Positions 17,050 through 25,669 of a stretch of DNA of 64,000 nucleotides are shown in pieces. Numbering within the stretch: the first letter of the stretch is position 1; every line of letters starts with the position of its first letter. Location of the stretch: assembly GCF_016925615.1 (NCBI RefSeq), contig NZ_CP070499.1, forward strand, positions 558,001 through 622,000, in the 5' to 3' direction. Both the position numbers and the translations under genes were made by a program. Below the pieces are notes generated by a model. It saw only the letters and a program-made list of their open reading frames with translations. It had not been told where the DNA came from and made no database searches. This DNA comes from Natronosporangium hydrolyticum (GTDB lineage Bacteria; Actinomycetota; Actinomycetes; Mycobacteriales; Micromonosporaceae).

Positions 17050-18144
17050 CTACGCAGACTTGCGGGCGCGGCTGGCCTTCTTCGGCGTCGCCTCGGTCGA
17101 CTCGCCGGTGCTGCGCTGTTTCTCTCCGCTCCGCTTGCCCGCGTCCGCCTTCCCGCCGCTCTGCCGGCTGTTGCGCTGCTTGCTCCCGGGTGACTTCCGC
17201 TCGCCCTGCTCCGCGCTGGTCTGCTTCCCGCTGGCCTGTTTGGTGCCGGCCTGCTTCCCGCTGGCCTGTTTGGTGCCTTGCCGAGCGCCGCCGGAGCGGG
17301 AACGAGCCGCGCTGATCGGAGTCGGCTCGACGGGTTCCCGGTCCGCTTCTTCGTCGCTGCTCTCGCCACCTCGGGCCGCCTGTGCCCGTTCCACCGAAGC
17401 CCGCAGCGCCGCCATCAGATCAACCGCCGGTGGTGCCTCCGTCGGCTCCTCCGGCGCCGCCACTTCACGTCCCTCCACTTTGGCGTCGATCATCTGCTGC
17501 AACGCCTCCCGGTAGTCGTCGGTGTAGGCGTCGCTGTGGAAATCCCCGGTCATCGAGTCGATCAGCGACATCGCCATCGCCAGCTCCGGCTCCCGGGTCT
17601 CCACCTCTTCGTCCAGGAAGCCGAACTCCGGCGCCCGGACCTCATCCGGCCACAGCATGGTGTTGAGGACCAGCAACCCTTCGCGTACCCGCAGCGTGGC
17701 CAGCTGCTCCCGCTGCCGCAGCGCGACCTTCACCACCGCCACCCGCTTGCTGTCGCCGAGTGCATCGCGCAGCAGCAGGTACGGCTTGGTGGCGCTGGCC
17801 TCCGGCTCCAGGTAATACGCCTTGTTATAGAACATCGGATCGATCTGGTCAGCCGGCACGAACTCGAGTACGTCGATCGCCCGCGAGGTGGCGAGCGGCA
17901 GGTCCTCGAAATCCTCGTCGGTGAGCACCACCAGCTCGCCGCCGCCCAGGTCGTACCCTTTGGCGATGTCGTCGTAGCTCACCTGCTCGCCGCAGACCGA
18001 ACAGACCCGCTGGTAGCGGATCCGACCGGCGTCCCGGCGATGCACCTGGTGGAACCGGATCGTCTTCTCTTCGGTAGCCGCGTAGAGCTTTACCCCGATC
18101 GAGACCAGCCCGAACGAGACCGCGCCCTTCCAGATCGCCCGCAT
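17050..18144 (-). CDS. ku: Non-homologous end-joining protein Ku
   Basis: 364 residues from ATG 18144 with GGGAGGAG upstream. The Ku core starts MRAIWKGAVSFGLVSIGVKL and includes KTIRFHQVHR and GYDLGGGELVVL. It binds DNA ends as a dimer and recruits LigD. The C-terminal tail after about residue 280 is a Lys/Ser/Gln-rich low-complexity extension with near-repeats (KQASGKQ, twice), of the kind that contacts DNA or ligase. It is transcribed divergently from ligD over 53 bases, so both repair genes share a promoter region. Confidence 0.95.
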   Translation of the reverse strand: MRAIWKGAVSFGLVSIGVKLYAATEEKTIRFHQVHRRDAGRIRYQRVCSVCGEQVSYDDIAKGYDLGGGELVVLTDEDFEDLPLATSRAIDVLEFVPADQIDPMFYNKAYYLEPEASATKPYLLLRDALGDSKRVAVVKVALRQREQLATLRVREGLLVLNTMLWPDEVRAPEFGFLDEEVETREPELAMAMSLIDSMTGDFHSDAYTDDYREALQQMIDAKVEGREVAAPEEPTEAPPAVDLMAALRASVERAQAARGGESSDEEADREPVEPTPISAARSRSGGARQGTKQASGKQAGTKQASGKQTSAEQGERKSPGSKQRNSRQSGGKADAGKRSGEKQRSTGESTEATPKKASRARKSA

Positions 18145-18197
18145 GCCATCTCCTCCCAGCGGGACCCCCCTACCAGCCAGCATGGCACAGTAAACGG

Positions 18198-20060
18198 GTG
18201 GTGATCTCCCCGATGCTAGCGGTAACAGGGGCGCTGCCGGGCGACGGCGACTGGGCGTACGAGATGAAATGGGACGGCGTACGCGCAATCGCGGTGGTCG
18301 AGGGTGGCCAGGTGCGGCTCTACGCCCGTTCCGGCGCCGAGGTCACCGCCGCGTACCCGGAGCTCGCCGGGTTGGCCGACGCCGTCGATCCCGACACGGT
18401 GCTGGACGGGGAGATAGTCGTGCTCGACGCCGCCGGGCGCCCCTCGTTTGCGGCGCTCGCCGAACGGATGCACGTGCGGGACCGCAGTCGGGCCGCCCAG
18501 CTCGCCGGGTCCGCCCCGGTCACCTACATGATCTTTGACCTGCTCCGGCTCGCCGGCGAGTCGCACCTGGCCGAGCCCTACCACCGGCGGCGGCAGCTCC
18601 TGGAAGAGCTGGCCGGGCGGCTGCCCGCGAGCCGGCACTGGCTGGTCCCGCCGAGCTTCGACGACGGGCCGGCCACGCTCGCCGCAGCCACCGAACACTC
18701 CCTCGAAGGCGTGGTGGCCAAGCGGCGCGACTCGCCGTACCGGCCAGGAGAGCGCTCCACCGAGTGGCTGAAGATCAAGCGGGACGAGACCGGCGACTTC
18801 GTCATCGGCGGGTGGCGGCCGGGCGCCCGGCGACTGGGGGCGCTGCTGGTCGGCTCCCCGGCCGCCGGAGGTGGGCTCGTCTACCGCGGTCGGGTCGGCG
18901 GCGGGATCAGCGCCGCCGCCGAACGGGCCCTGCTCACCGCCCTGGCGCCGCTGCGCACCGACACCTCGCCGTTTGCCGAACCGCTCACCCGCGACGACGC
19001 CCGGGACGCCACCTGGGTACGGCCGGAGCTGGTGGTCGAGGTGCGGTACGGGCAGCAGACCCCCGACGGCCGGCTCCGCTTTCCCCGCTTCGTGCGGCTG
19101 CGCCCAGACAAGCCGAGCACCCAGGCCGGTCCGCCGGTGCCCCCGGCGCTGGCGCCGGTATCTCAGCTGGATCGGCCGACGCTGGTCACGATCGAAGGCC
19201 GGACCCTGGAGTTATCCAATCTGGATAAGGTGTTGTATCCCGCGTCCGGGTACACCAAAGGTGAAGTGATCGACTATTACGCCAGGGTCGCCCCGATGCT
19301 GTTGCCGCATCTGCGAGACCGGGCGCTGACCCGGATCCGCTACCCGAACGGCGTGACCGAGGCATCCTTCTTCGAGAAGAATGCCCCCGCCGGCACACCC
19401 AGCTGGGTACGCACCGAAACGCTGCCGGTGCCCGGCTCCAGCACCGGCCGGGAAACCCTCGACTATGTGGTCGCCGACGACCTCGCCACCGTGATCTGGC
19501 TCGCCAACCTGGCCGCGCTGGAGCTGCACACCCACCAGTGGCGGATCGGCGCGGTCGGACCAGATCTGCTCGTGCTCGACCTGGATCCGGGCCCGCCGGC
19601 CGGGCTAACCGAGTGCGCCGACGTGGCACTGGTGCTGCGGGACCGCCTCGCCCGCGACGGGCTGGCCGCGGTCGCGAAGACCTCCGGCAAGAAGGGGATG
19701 CAACTTTACTGCCCGATCTCGGCCAGCCAACCCGCGGCGGTGGTCTCCGGGTACGCAAAACGGGTCGCCGAGGAGCTGGCCCGGGCCCAGCCGCGGAAGA
19801 TCACCGCGCAGATGGCGAAGCGGCTGCGCCCCGGCAAGGTCTTCATCGACTGGAGTCAGAACGCGGCGGCGAAGACCACGGTCGCGCCGTACTCGCTGCG
19901 GGCCGAACCATCCCCGACCGTCTCCACCCCGGTGACCTGGGACGAAGTCGCCGGCGTCGAGCTGGGCCGCTACTCACCGGAGCAGCTGCTGGCCCGGCTG
20001 GCGAGCTACGGAGATCTGCTCGCCCCGCTGCTCGACCCCGGCCCGCCGGTGCCGGAGTAG
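18198..20060 (+). CDS. ligD: ATP-dependent DNA ligase LigD (ligase + polymerase domains)
   Basis: 620 residues. The N-terminal ATP ligase domain has the nucleotidyl-lysine motif EMKWDGVRA (Lys24), then DGEIVVLD, SLEGVVAKR and TEWLKIKRD, and an OB fold to about residue 310. The C-terminal LigD polymerase/primase domain begins LELSNLDKVLYPASGYTKGE and has the catalytic acidic LVLDLDPG. The 3'-phosphoesterase domain of three-domain LigDs is absent, and the order is ligase first, then polymerase. It works with Ku in non-homologous end joining. GTG at 18198 or 18201 are both possible starts. Confidence 0.94.
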   Translation: MVISPMLAVTGALPGDGDWAYEMKWDGVRAIAVVEGGQVRLYARSGAEVTAAYPELAGLADAVDPDTVLDGEIVVLDAAGRPSFAALAERMHVRDRSRAAQLAGSAPVTYMIFDLLRLAGESHLAEPYHRRRQLLEELAGRLPASRHWLVPPSFDDGPATLAAATEHSLEGVVAKRRDSPYRPGERSTEWLKIKRDETGDFVIGGWRPGARRLGALLVGSPAAGGGLVYRGRVGGGISAAAERALLTALAPLRTDTSPFAEPLTRDDARDATWVRPELVVEVRYGQQTPDGRLRFPRFVRLRPDKPSTQAGPPVPPALAPVSQLDRPTLVTIEGRTLELSNLDKVLYPASGYTKGEVIDYYARVAPMLLPHLRDRALTRIRYPNGVTEASFFEKNAPAGTPSWVRTETLPVPGSSTGRETLDYVVADDLATVIWLANLAALELHTHQWRIGAVGPDLLVLDLDPGPPAGLTECADVALVLRDRLARDGLAAVAKTSGKKGMQLYCPISASQPAAVVSGYAKRVAEELARAQPRKITAQMAKRLRPGKVFIDWSQNAAAKTTVAPYSLRAEPSPTVSTPVTWDEVAGVELGRYSPEQLLARLASYGDLLAPLLDPGPPVPE

Positions 20061-20172
20061 GCGCCGCCGGCGCTGCCCGCCCCTGGCGCTGCCCTGGTTC
20101 TGTCCGCCCTTGGCGCTGCCCGCTCCTGGCGCTGCCCGCTCCTGGCGCGCCTGGTCGCCCTATACCCATCCG

Positions 20173-20231
20173 CCTGCCCGGTCGCCCTGTCCAGGCCTTC
20201 CCCCTGCCCGGTCGCCCTGTCCAGGCCTTCC
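20173..20231. repeat. Two 29 bp direct repeats after ligD
   Basis: The same 29 bases occur at 20173-20201 and 20203-20231, beginning CCTGCCCGGTCGCCCTGTCC. Just before, from about 20075 to 20150, a shorter GGCGCTGCCCGCTCCT-type unit is repeated imperfectly. No gene is supported between ligD and proA (20061-20684). Confidence 0.8.
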
Positions 20232-20238
20232 GCCCGCC

Positions 20239-20614
20239 CGATGATCTTGGAGCGCCGGCGGAGGGGGCCCTGTTGGGCCGCCTACGAGAGCTGCTAGCAC
20301 AAACGGAGCGCAGTCGAGGGCGCCGGCGACCTGCCGCAGCGGCGGGCTGCCGGGAGGTTGGCAGTGAGTTCAGCCCGTCGGCCGCAGCTTGGTGGGTTGA
20401 GTGGTGATCAACTAGTATCGCAAAATCGTCTTTTCCCGACGAATTGGGCGCCACTCAACCCACCAAGCAGGGGTCCGGGTCGCCAAGAAGGGGCTGGGTC
20501 GCCAAGCAGGGAGCTAGGCCGAGCATCGCGGCGCCGCCAGCTCTGCTCCGTTTGTGCTAGCAGCTCTCGTAGGCGGCCCAACAGGGCCCATCCGCCGGCG
20601 CTCCAAGATCATCG
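20239..20614. repeat. 376 bp structure with near-perfect 70 bp inverted arms
   Basis: Left arm 20239-20309 and right arm 20545-20614 are reverse complements except for one substitution and one single-base difference in the GGGCCC region. The 235 bases between them hold an 81-bp-family palindrome at 20387-20468, with 77 bases on its left and 76 on its right. The whole unit is therefore a nested, centred palindrome. It lies between the converging ligD and proA genes and has no credible coding frame. A miniature transposable element (MITE-like) is the simplest explanation. Confidence 0.85.
20387..20468. repeat. ~81 bp palindromic repeat family, copy 1
   Basis: Ends GCTTGGTGGGTTGAGTGG (20387-20404) and its exact reverse complement at the right end. 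The interior begins TGATCAACTAG. Homologous copies are at 33089-33169 and, inverted, at 33774-33854. Confidence 0.8.
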
Positions 20615-20676
20615 GGCGGAGGGCGGAGGGCGGAGGGCGGAGGGCGGAGGGCGGAGGGCGGAGGGCGGAGGGCGGA
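20614..20676. repeat. Nine tandem copies of a 7-base unit
   Basis: GGGCGGA repeated nine times without interruption, starting at the last base of the right arm of the large inverted repeat and ending 8 bases before the proA stop codon. Such a tract is prone to copy-number change by slippage. Confidence 0.9.
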
Positions 20677-20684
20677 GGGGCGGG

Positions 20685-21929
20685 TCAGCTGCGGGTGTGG
20701 CCGTCGCCGGTGACCACGTACTTGGTCGAGGTGAGCTCCGGCAACCCCATCGGCCCGCGGGCGTGCAGCTTCTGGGTGGAGATGCCGATCTCGGCGCCGA
20801 ACCCGAACTCACCCCCGTCGACGAACCGGGTGGAGGCGTTCACCAGCACCGCGGCCGCGTCGACCTGGGCGGTGAACTGTTGTGCCGCCCGGGTCGAGTC
20901 GGTGACGATCGCCTCCGAGTGGCCGCTGCCGTAGCGGGCGATGTGTGCGGTCGCGTCGGCGAGCGAGTCCACCACCGCGGCGGAGATCTCCAACGCCAGG
21001 TACTCGGTGGCGTAGTCCTCCTCGGTCGCAGGCCGCACCGACTCGTCGTACCGGCGCACCCGGTCGTCGCCGTGGACGGTGACCCCGGCCTCGCGCAGCG
21101 CGGCCAGCGCCCGTGGCAGGAAGGCGTCGGCGGCGTCGGCGTGCACCAGTAGCGACTCGGCGGCGTTGCAGACACTGGTCCGCTGGGTCTTGGCGTTGAG
21201 CAGGATCCGCAGGGCGAGATCCGGATCGGCGGCGGCGTCGACGTAGATGTGGCAGTTGCCGGTGCCGGTCTCGATCACCGGCACCGTGGACTCGGTCACC
21301 ACCGACTGGATCAGCGACGCGCCACCACGGGGGATCAGCACGTCCACCAGGCCGCGGGCGCGCATCAACTGCTTGACCGTGTCGTGGCTGCTCGGGTCGA
21401 CCAGTTGCACGGCGTCGGCGGGCAGCCCGCGGTCGGCCAGCGCCCCCCGGAGCACCTCCACCAGCGCGGTGTTGGAGTGAACCGCGGACGAGGAACCCCG
21501 CAACAGCACCGCGTTGCCGGATTTCAGGCACAACCCGGCGGCGTCCACGGTGACGTTCGGCCGGGCCTCGTAGACGATCCCGATCACGCCGAGCGGCACC
21601 CGGAGCTGCCGGACCTGGAGACCGTTGGGGAGGGTGGAGCCGCGGATCACCTCGCCGACCGGGTCGGGCAGGCCGGCCATCGCCCGGACCGCTTCGGCGA
21701 CTGCGGCGACCCGGTCGGTGGTGAGCGCCAACCGGTCCAGCACCGCCTCGGTGAGCCCGGCCTCCCGGCCCGCGGCGACATCGCGCTGGTTCGCCGCGAC
21801 GATCTCCGGGCTGCGGGCGACGAGCGCGTCGGCGATGGCGTGCAGCGCCGCGTCCTTCTCCCCGCGGGTGGCGAGCGCCAGTGTGCTCGCGGCGACCCGG
21901 GCCGCCTCGGCCTGCTTCTGAACCGTCAT
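20685..21929 (-). CDS. proA: Glutamate-5-semialdehyde dehydrogenase
   Basis: 414 residues. It reduces glutamyl 5-phosphate to the semialdehyde in proline synthesis. The ALDH-fold motifs [34 protein letters not shown] and the catalytic Cys region [16 protein letters not shown] are present. GGGAG lies just before the ATG. proB lies upstream on the same strand across a 76-base gap occupied by a palindromic repeat, so proB and proA are likely one unit. Confidence 0.95.
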   Translation of the reverse strand: MTVQKQAEAARVAASTLALATRGEKDAALHAIADALVARSPEIVAANQRDVAAGREAGLTEAVLDRLALTTDRVAAVAEAVRAMAGLPDPVGEVIRGSTLPNGLQVRQLRVPLGVIGIVYEARPNVTVDAAGLCLKSGNAVLLRGSSSAVHSNTALVEVLRGALADRGLPADAVQLVDPSSHDTVKQLMRARGLVDVLIPRGGASLIQSVVTESTVPVIETGTGNCHIYVDAAADPDLALRILLNAKTQRTSVCNAAESLLVHADAADAFLPRALAALREAGVTVHGDDRVRRYDESVRPATEEDYATEYLALEISAAVVDSLADATAHIARYGSGHSEAIVTDSTRAAQQFTAQVDAAAVLVNASTRFVDGGEFGFGAEIGISTQKLHARGPMGLPELTSTKYVVTGDGHTRS

Positions 21930-21952
21930 CTCCCGCTCTCCCCTTCCCAGCT

Positions 21953-22013
21953 GATCATGGACCCAGGTTCATGATCAGCGTCAAAATGCGTCCCAAACCT
22001 CATGGTCAACTCG
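21953..22013. repeat. GATCATGG family palindromic repeat, copy B
   Basis: 61 bases in the proB-proA gap matching copies at 10719 and 32851 (GATCATGGACCCAGGT start, CCTCATGGTCAACTCG end). The proB stop codon at 22006-22008 lies inside the element, so the last proB codons come from repeat sequence. Confidence 0.75.
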
Positions 22014-23148
22014 TGAAGAGCACGAGGTCGTCGCGGTGGACGACCTCGCGTTCATACTCCGGGCCGAGCGCGGTCGCCAGGTCGGCGGTGGTGCGCCCGA
22101 GCAGCGGCGGCAACTCCACCGCGTCGTAGTTGACCAGTCCTCGCGCCACCGGCCGGCCGGCGGTATCCACCAGATCGACCGGGTCGCCCGCGGAGAAGCC
22201 GCCATCGACCCCGGTGATCCCCGCCGGCAGCAGCGACTTGCGCCGGTCCACGACCGCCGCAACCGCCCCGTCGTCCAGGTGCAGCCGGCCCCGGGCGGTG
22301 GTGGCGTGCGCCAGCCAGTGCAACCGGGCGGAGGGGCGGCTGGGGTGCGGATGGAACAGCGTCCCCACCGGCTCCGCTTCGAGCGCGGCCCCGGCCAGGT
22401 CGGCGCTGCTCAACAACACCGGAATGCCCGCGCCGGTGGCGATCCGGGCCGCCTCCACCTTGGTGACCATGCCGCCGGTGCCGACCCCGGTCCGCCCGGA
22501 CCGGCCGAGCTGCACCCCGGTCAGCGGGTCACCCGAACGCACCTCGTCGATCCGGTGACTCGCCGGGTGAGCCGGGTCGCCGGTCCACAAGCCGTCTACA
22601 TCGGTCAGCAGCACCAGCGCCTCGGCGTGGATCAGCGCCGCCACCAGCGCCGCCAGCCGGTCGTTGTCGCCGAATCGGATCTCGTCGGTGGCGACCGTGT
22701 CGTTTTCGTTGACGATCGGGACCACCGCGAGGTCCAGCAGCTTGCGCAGGGTGCGGTAGGCGTTGCGGTAATGCACCCGGCGGGTCACGTCATCGACGGT
22801 CAGCAGCACCTGGCCGACGGTGCGGCCGTGCCGGCCGAACTCGGCAGCATACTCCCGGAGCAGCAGCCCTTGGCCGACGCTCGCCGCCGCCTGCTGGCTG
22901 GCGAGATCGGTGGGCCGGCGGGGGAGCCGGAGCGGGGCGAGCCCGGCGGCGATCGCCCCGGAGGAGACGAGCACCAACTCCCGGTCGTGGCCGACGTGGC
23001 CGGCGAGGGTGCCGACGAGCGCCTGGAGCCGTTCCCGGTCGAGCCCACCCGCGGTCGTGGTCAGGGACGAGGAGCCGATCTTGACCACCAGCCGCCGGGC
23101 GGCGGCGACCGCGGCGCGTCCGGCGGCCTCGGTGGTTGCTGCGTACAC
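22006..23148 (-). CDS. proB: Glutamate 5-kinase
   Basis: 380 residues from the GTG at 23148, chosen because the kinase core RRLVVKIGSSSLTT follows about 18 residues later. An ATG at 23196 is possible, and the open frame continues upstream into nuoB without support. The amino-acid kinase domain shows SSGAIAAG, VPIVNENDTVAT and FGDNDRLAALVA, and GTGGMVTKVEAA. A C-terminal PUA domain (about residues 285-370) is present. It catalyses the first step of proline synthesis and is feedback-regulated in this family. Confidence 0.93.
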   Translation of the reverse strand: MYAATTEAAGRAAVAAARRLVVKIGSSSLTTTAGGLDRERLQALVGTLAGHVGHDRELVLVSSGAIAAGLAPLRLPRRPTDLASQQAAASVGQGLLLREYAAEFGRHGRTVGQVLLTVDDVTRRVHYRNAYRTLRKLLDLAVVPIVNENDTVATDEIRFGDNDRLAALVAALIHAEALVLLTDVDGLWTGDPAHPASHRIDEVRSGDPLTGVQLGRSGRTGVGTGGMVTKVEAARIATGAGIPVLLSSADLAGAALEAEPVGTLFHPHPSRPSARLHWLAHATTARGRLHLDDGAVAAVVDRRKSLLPAGITGVDGGFSAGDPVDLVDTAGRPVARGLVNYDAVELPPLLGRTTADLATALGPEYEREVVHRDDLVLFTS

Positions 23149-23199
23149 GATCCCATTCTGCCCGCTCACCTGCTGCGAACCGAGCGTCGATCCCATATC

Positions 23200-23514
23200 G
23201 TGGCGGCCGTGGTCGACCCGGAGGAGTACGTGGCGGTGGTGCTCGCGCTGGTAGAGCAGATCCCGCCCGGGCAGGTCATGAGCTACGGCGCGGTTGCGGA
23301 CGCGCTCGCGACCACCACTGGCCGGAACAACCCGCGCCGGGTCGGCACGATCATGGCCCGGTACGGCGGCGGGGTGCCCTGGCACCGGGTGGTCGCCGCG
23401 GATGGTCGGCTGCCGCCCGGCCATGAACAGCGGGCCCGGGCGCTGCTGGCAGCCGAGGGTACGCCGATGCGTGGCGACAAGGTCGACATGACGGCCGCCT
23501 GGTACCCGCCGTAG
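23200..23514 (+). CDS. Alkyltransferase-like (ATL) DNA repair protein, MGMT family
   Basis: About 104 residues from GTG 23200 (GTG 23209 is also possible). The MGMT DNA-binding fold is evident: IPPGQVMSYGAVADALATTT, NNPRRVGTIMARY and GGVPWHRVV. The reactive Cys of MGMT (PCHRV) is Trp here, as in ATL proteins, which bind O6-alkylguanine and recruit nucleotide excision repair instead of removing the lesion. It overlaps the divergent proB promoter region and ends 9 bases before nuoB on the same strand. Confidence 0.88.
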   Translation: MAAVVDPEEYVAVVLALVEQIPPGQVMSYGAVADALATTTGRNNPRRVGTIMARYGGGVPWHRVVAADGRLPPGHEQRARALLAAEGTPMRGDKVDMTAAWYPP

Positions 23515-23523
23515 GGTGGGCGC

Positions 23524-24072
23524 ATGGCCAACCTGCCGGCGGTGCTCGGCGAGCCGATCCGGTTCGTTCTCAACTGGGGTCGGCGGTATTCGCTGTGGGT
23601 GTTCAATTTCGGGCTGGCGTGCTGCGCGATCGAGTTCATCGCCACCAGCATGGGCCGGCACGACTTCATCCGGTTGGGCGTGATCCCGTTCGCGCACGGG
23701 CCGCGGCAGGCCGACCTGATGGTGGTGTCGGGCACGGTCACCGACAAGATGGCCCCGGCGATCAAGCGGCTCTACGATCAGATGCCCGAGCCGAAGTATG
23801 TGATCTCCTTCGGCGCCTGTTCCAACTGCGGCGGCCCGTACTGGGATTCGTATTCGGTGACCAAAGGGGTCGATCAGTTGGTCCCGGTCGATGTCTATGT
23901 GCCCGGCTGCCCACCTCGACCGGAGGCGCTGCTGCACGGCATCCTGCGGTTGCAGGAGCAGATCGCCGCCGAGCAGTCCGGCCTCGGCGGGGTCTCCCGC
24001 CCCGATCCGGCCACCGCCGCCGCGCTCACCGCCCCGCTGGTGCCACCACCGGAACGCCGGCAGGAGGACTAA
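23524..24072 (+). CDS. nuoB: NADH-quinone oxidoreductase subunit B
   Basis: 182 residues. This subunit carries the terminal N2 iron-sulfur cluster of complex I. Ligands are visible in [19 protein letters not shown] and VPGCPPRPE. The C-terminal 30 residues are a Pro/Ala-rich tail beyond the usual end. No nuoA lies upstream: the neighbour is the ATL gene, 9 bases away. Confidence 0.94.
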   Translation: MANLPAVLGEPIRFVLNWGRRYSLWVFNFGLACCAIEFIATSMGRHDFIRLGVIPFAHGPRQADLMVVSGTVTDKMAPAIKRLYDQMPEPKYVISFGACSNCGGPYWDSYSVTKGVDQLVPVDVYVPGCPPRPEALLHGILRLQEQIAAEQSGLGGVSRPDPATAAALTAPLVPPPERRQED

Positions 24073-24100
24073 CCGGCGCCGAGCGCATATGATCGGGCGC

Positions 24101-24694
24101 ATGACGCCGGAGGAGGTCGGCGGCCGGCTGGCGCAGCTGGTGCCGCAGAGCGAGGCCACCGTGTCCGGCGGCGGGCCTGGGCATGCCCGCGCCACCGTGG
24201 ACGTGGCCGCCGCCGACTGGCCGGCCGCGATCCGAGCGGCCCGCGACGACAACGAGTTGAGCTGCGACTTCTTCGACTGGCTCTCGGCAGTGGACAATGA
24301 GGCCGACGGCTTCGCGGTGGTCGCCCATCTGTGGTCCACCACCGCCCGGCACGGCGTGCTGCTGCGGACCCGGCTGCCCCACGATGAGCCGGCGCTCGCC
24401 TCGATCGTCGAGCTCTACCCGGGCGCGGCCTGGCACGAGCGGGAGACCCACGAGATGTTCGGCATCGATTTTCCGGGCCATCCCGGGTTGGCCCCGCTGC
24501 TGCTGCCGCCGGAGTTCGAGGGCCATCCGCTCCGGAAAGACTTCGTGCTCGCCTCCCGGGTGGCCAAGCCGTGGCCGGGGGCGAAGGAGCCGGGTGAGTC
24601 CCACGCCGGGGGCAGCAAGCGGCAGCCGATGCGCCCGCCGGGCGTACCGGCCCCGGGTGAGTGGGGCCCGGCCCCGCCGGAGCGGGAGGAGTAG
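24101..24694 (+). CDS. nuoC: NADH-quinone oxidoreductase subunit C
   Basis: 197 residues from ATG 24101; ATG 24089 is an alternative adding four codons. The 30 kDa-subunit signature ELYPGAAWHERETHEMFGID then FPGHPGL is present, followed by PLRKDFVL. It is a standalone NuoC and not a NuoCD fusion. The stop codon is only 3 bases before nuoH, so the quinone-site subunit NuoD, normally encoded next, is missing. The tail is Pro/Gly-rich. Confidence 0.93.
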   Translation: MTPEEVGGRLAQLVPQSEATVSGGGPGHARATVDVAAADWPAAIRAARDDNELSCDFFDWLSAVDNEADGFAVVAHLWSTTARHGVLLRTRLPHDEPALASIVELYPGAAWHERETHEMFGIDFPGHPGLAPLLLPPEFEGHPLRKDFVLASRVAKPWPGAKEPGESHAGGSKRQPMRPPGVPAPGEWGPAPPEREE

Positions 24695-24697
24695 CCG

Positions 24698-25660
24698 GTG
24701 CCGGTCTGGCTCGACGTGGTGGTCCGGGTGGTCGCGGTGCTCGCCGCGTTCCTGGTGCTGCCGCTGCTGGTGGGTCAGACCGAGCACAAGGTGATGGCGC
24801 ACATGCAGGGCCGGCTCGGCCCGATGTACGCCGGTGGTTTCCACGGCTGGGCACAGCTGATCGCCGACGGGGTCAAGTTCGTCCAGAAAGAAGACGTGGC
24901 GCCCCGGGCCGCCGACCGGCCGGTCTTCCAGCTCGCCCCCGCGGTCGCCCTGCTGCCGTACCTGCTGGTGTTGCTGGTGGTGCCGCTGGGGCCGGGAGAT
25001 CTGGTCGGGCAGCACCTCGACGCCGGCCTCTTCTTTGTGCTCGCCATTCTCGCCATTCCGGTGGTCGGGGTGATGATGGCGGCGTGGGCGTCGGCCAACA
25101 AATACAGCCTGCTCGGCGGGGTGCGGGGCGCCGCCCAACTGCTCGGGTACGAGCTGCCGTTCGTGCTCGCCGCCGCCAGCGTGGCGATGGCCGCCGGCAC
25201 GCTGTCGTTGCCCGGCATCGTCGAGGCGTGGCAGCCGTGGTGGCTGCTGTGGCAGCTGCCGGCGCTCTTCGTCTTCTTCGTGGCCGGGGTGGCCGAGATC
25301 CGCCGGCCGCCGCTGGACGCCCCGATCGCCGACACCGAGCTGGTCTTCGGCTACAAGACCGAGTACACCGGGCTGCGGTTCGCGTTCATGATGCTCGCGG
25401 AGTACGCCGGGATCGTGGTGATCGCGGCGTTGACCACGGTACTGTTCCTCGGCGGCTGGAAGGGCCCGTTCCTCGACGACCAGCTGGGCTGGCTGTGGAC
25501 CCTGCTGAAGATCTTCGCCGTCGCGTTCGTGATCATCTGGCTGCGGGTGTCGATGCCGCGGCTGCGGGTCGATCAGCTGCAGCGGCTCTGCTGGCTGGTG
25601 CTGGTGCCGCTCGCGCTGGGCCAGCTGATCCTCACCGCCGCCATCCGGCTGGCGTTGTAG
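24698..25660 (+). CDS. nuoH: NADH-quinone oxidoreductase subunit H
   Basis: 320 residues, GTG start with GGGAGGA upstream. This membrane subunit forms the quinone chamber linking the hydrophilic arm to the proton-pumping arm. About eight helices; family motifs include VGQTEHKVMAHMQGRLGP, ADGVKFVQKED and AEIRRPPLDAPIADTELV followed by YKTEYTGLRFA. It ends 9 bases before the convergent Uma2 gene, which splits the nuo cluster. Confidence 0.95.
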   Translation: MPVWLDVVVRVVAVLAAFLVLPLLVGQTEHKVMAHMQGRLGPMYAGGFHGWAQLIADGVKFVQKEDVAPRAADRPVFQLAPAVALLPYLLVLLVVPLGPGDLVGQHLDAGLFFVLAILAIPVVGVMMAAWASANKYSLLGGVRGAAQLLGYELPFVLAAASVAMAAGTLSLPGIVEAWQPWWLLWQLPALFVFFVAGVAEIRRPPLDAPIADTELVFGYKTEYTGLRFAFMMLAEYAGIVVIAALTTVLFLGGWKGPFLDDQLGWLWTLLKIFAVAFVIIWLRVSMPRLRVDQLQRLCWLVLVPLALGQLILTAAIRLAL

Positions 25661-25669
25661 CCTCGGCGC

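Noticed and set aside
20614-20676. CRISPR-like array
   Set aside because: The 7-base units are contiguous with no spacers. No CRISPR array or cas gene is visible in the window.
22006-24342. Long minus-strand frame extending proB upstream through nuoB
   Set aside because: Only the part after 23148 matches glutamate 5-kinase. The extension is antisense to the ATL gene and nuoB and has shadow composition.
24694-24700. A hidden nuoD between nuoC and nuoH
   Set aside because: Only 3 bases separate the two genes, and NuoC does not extend into a NuoD domain.
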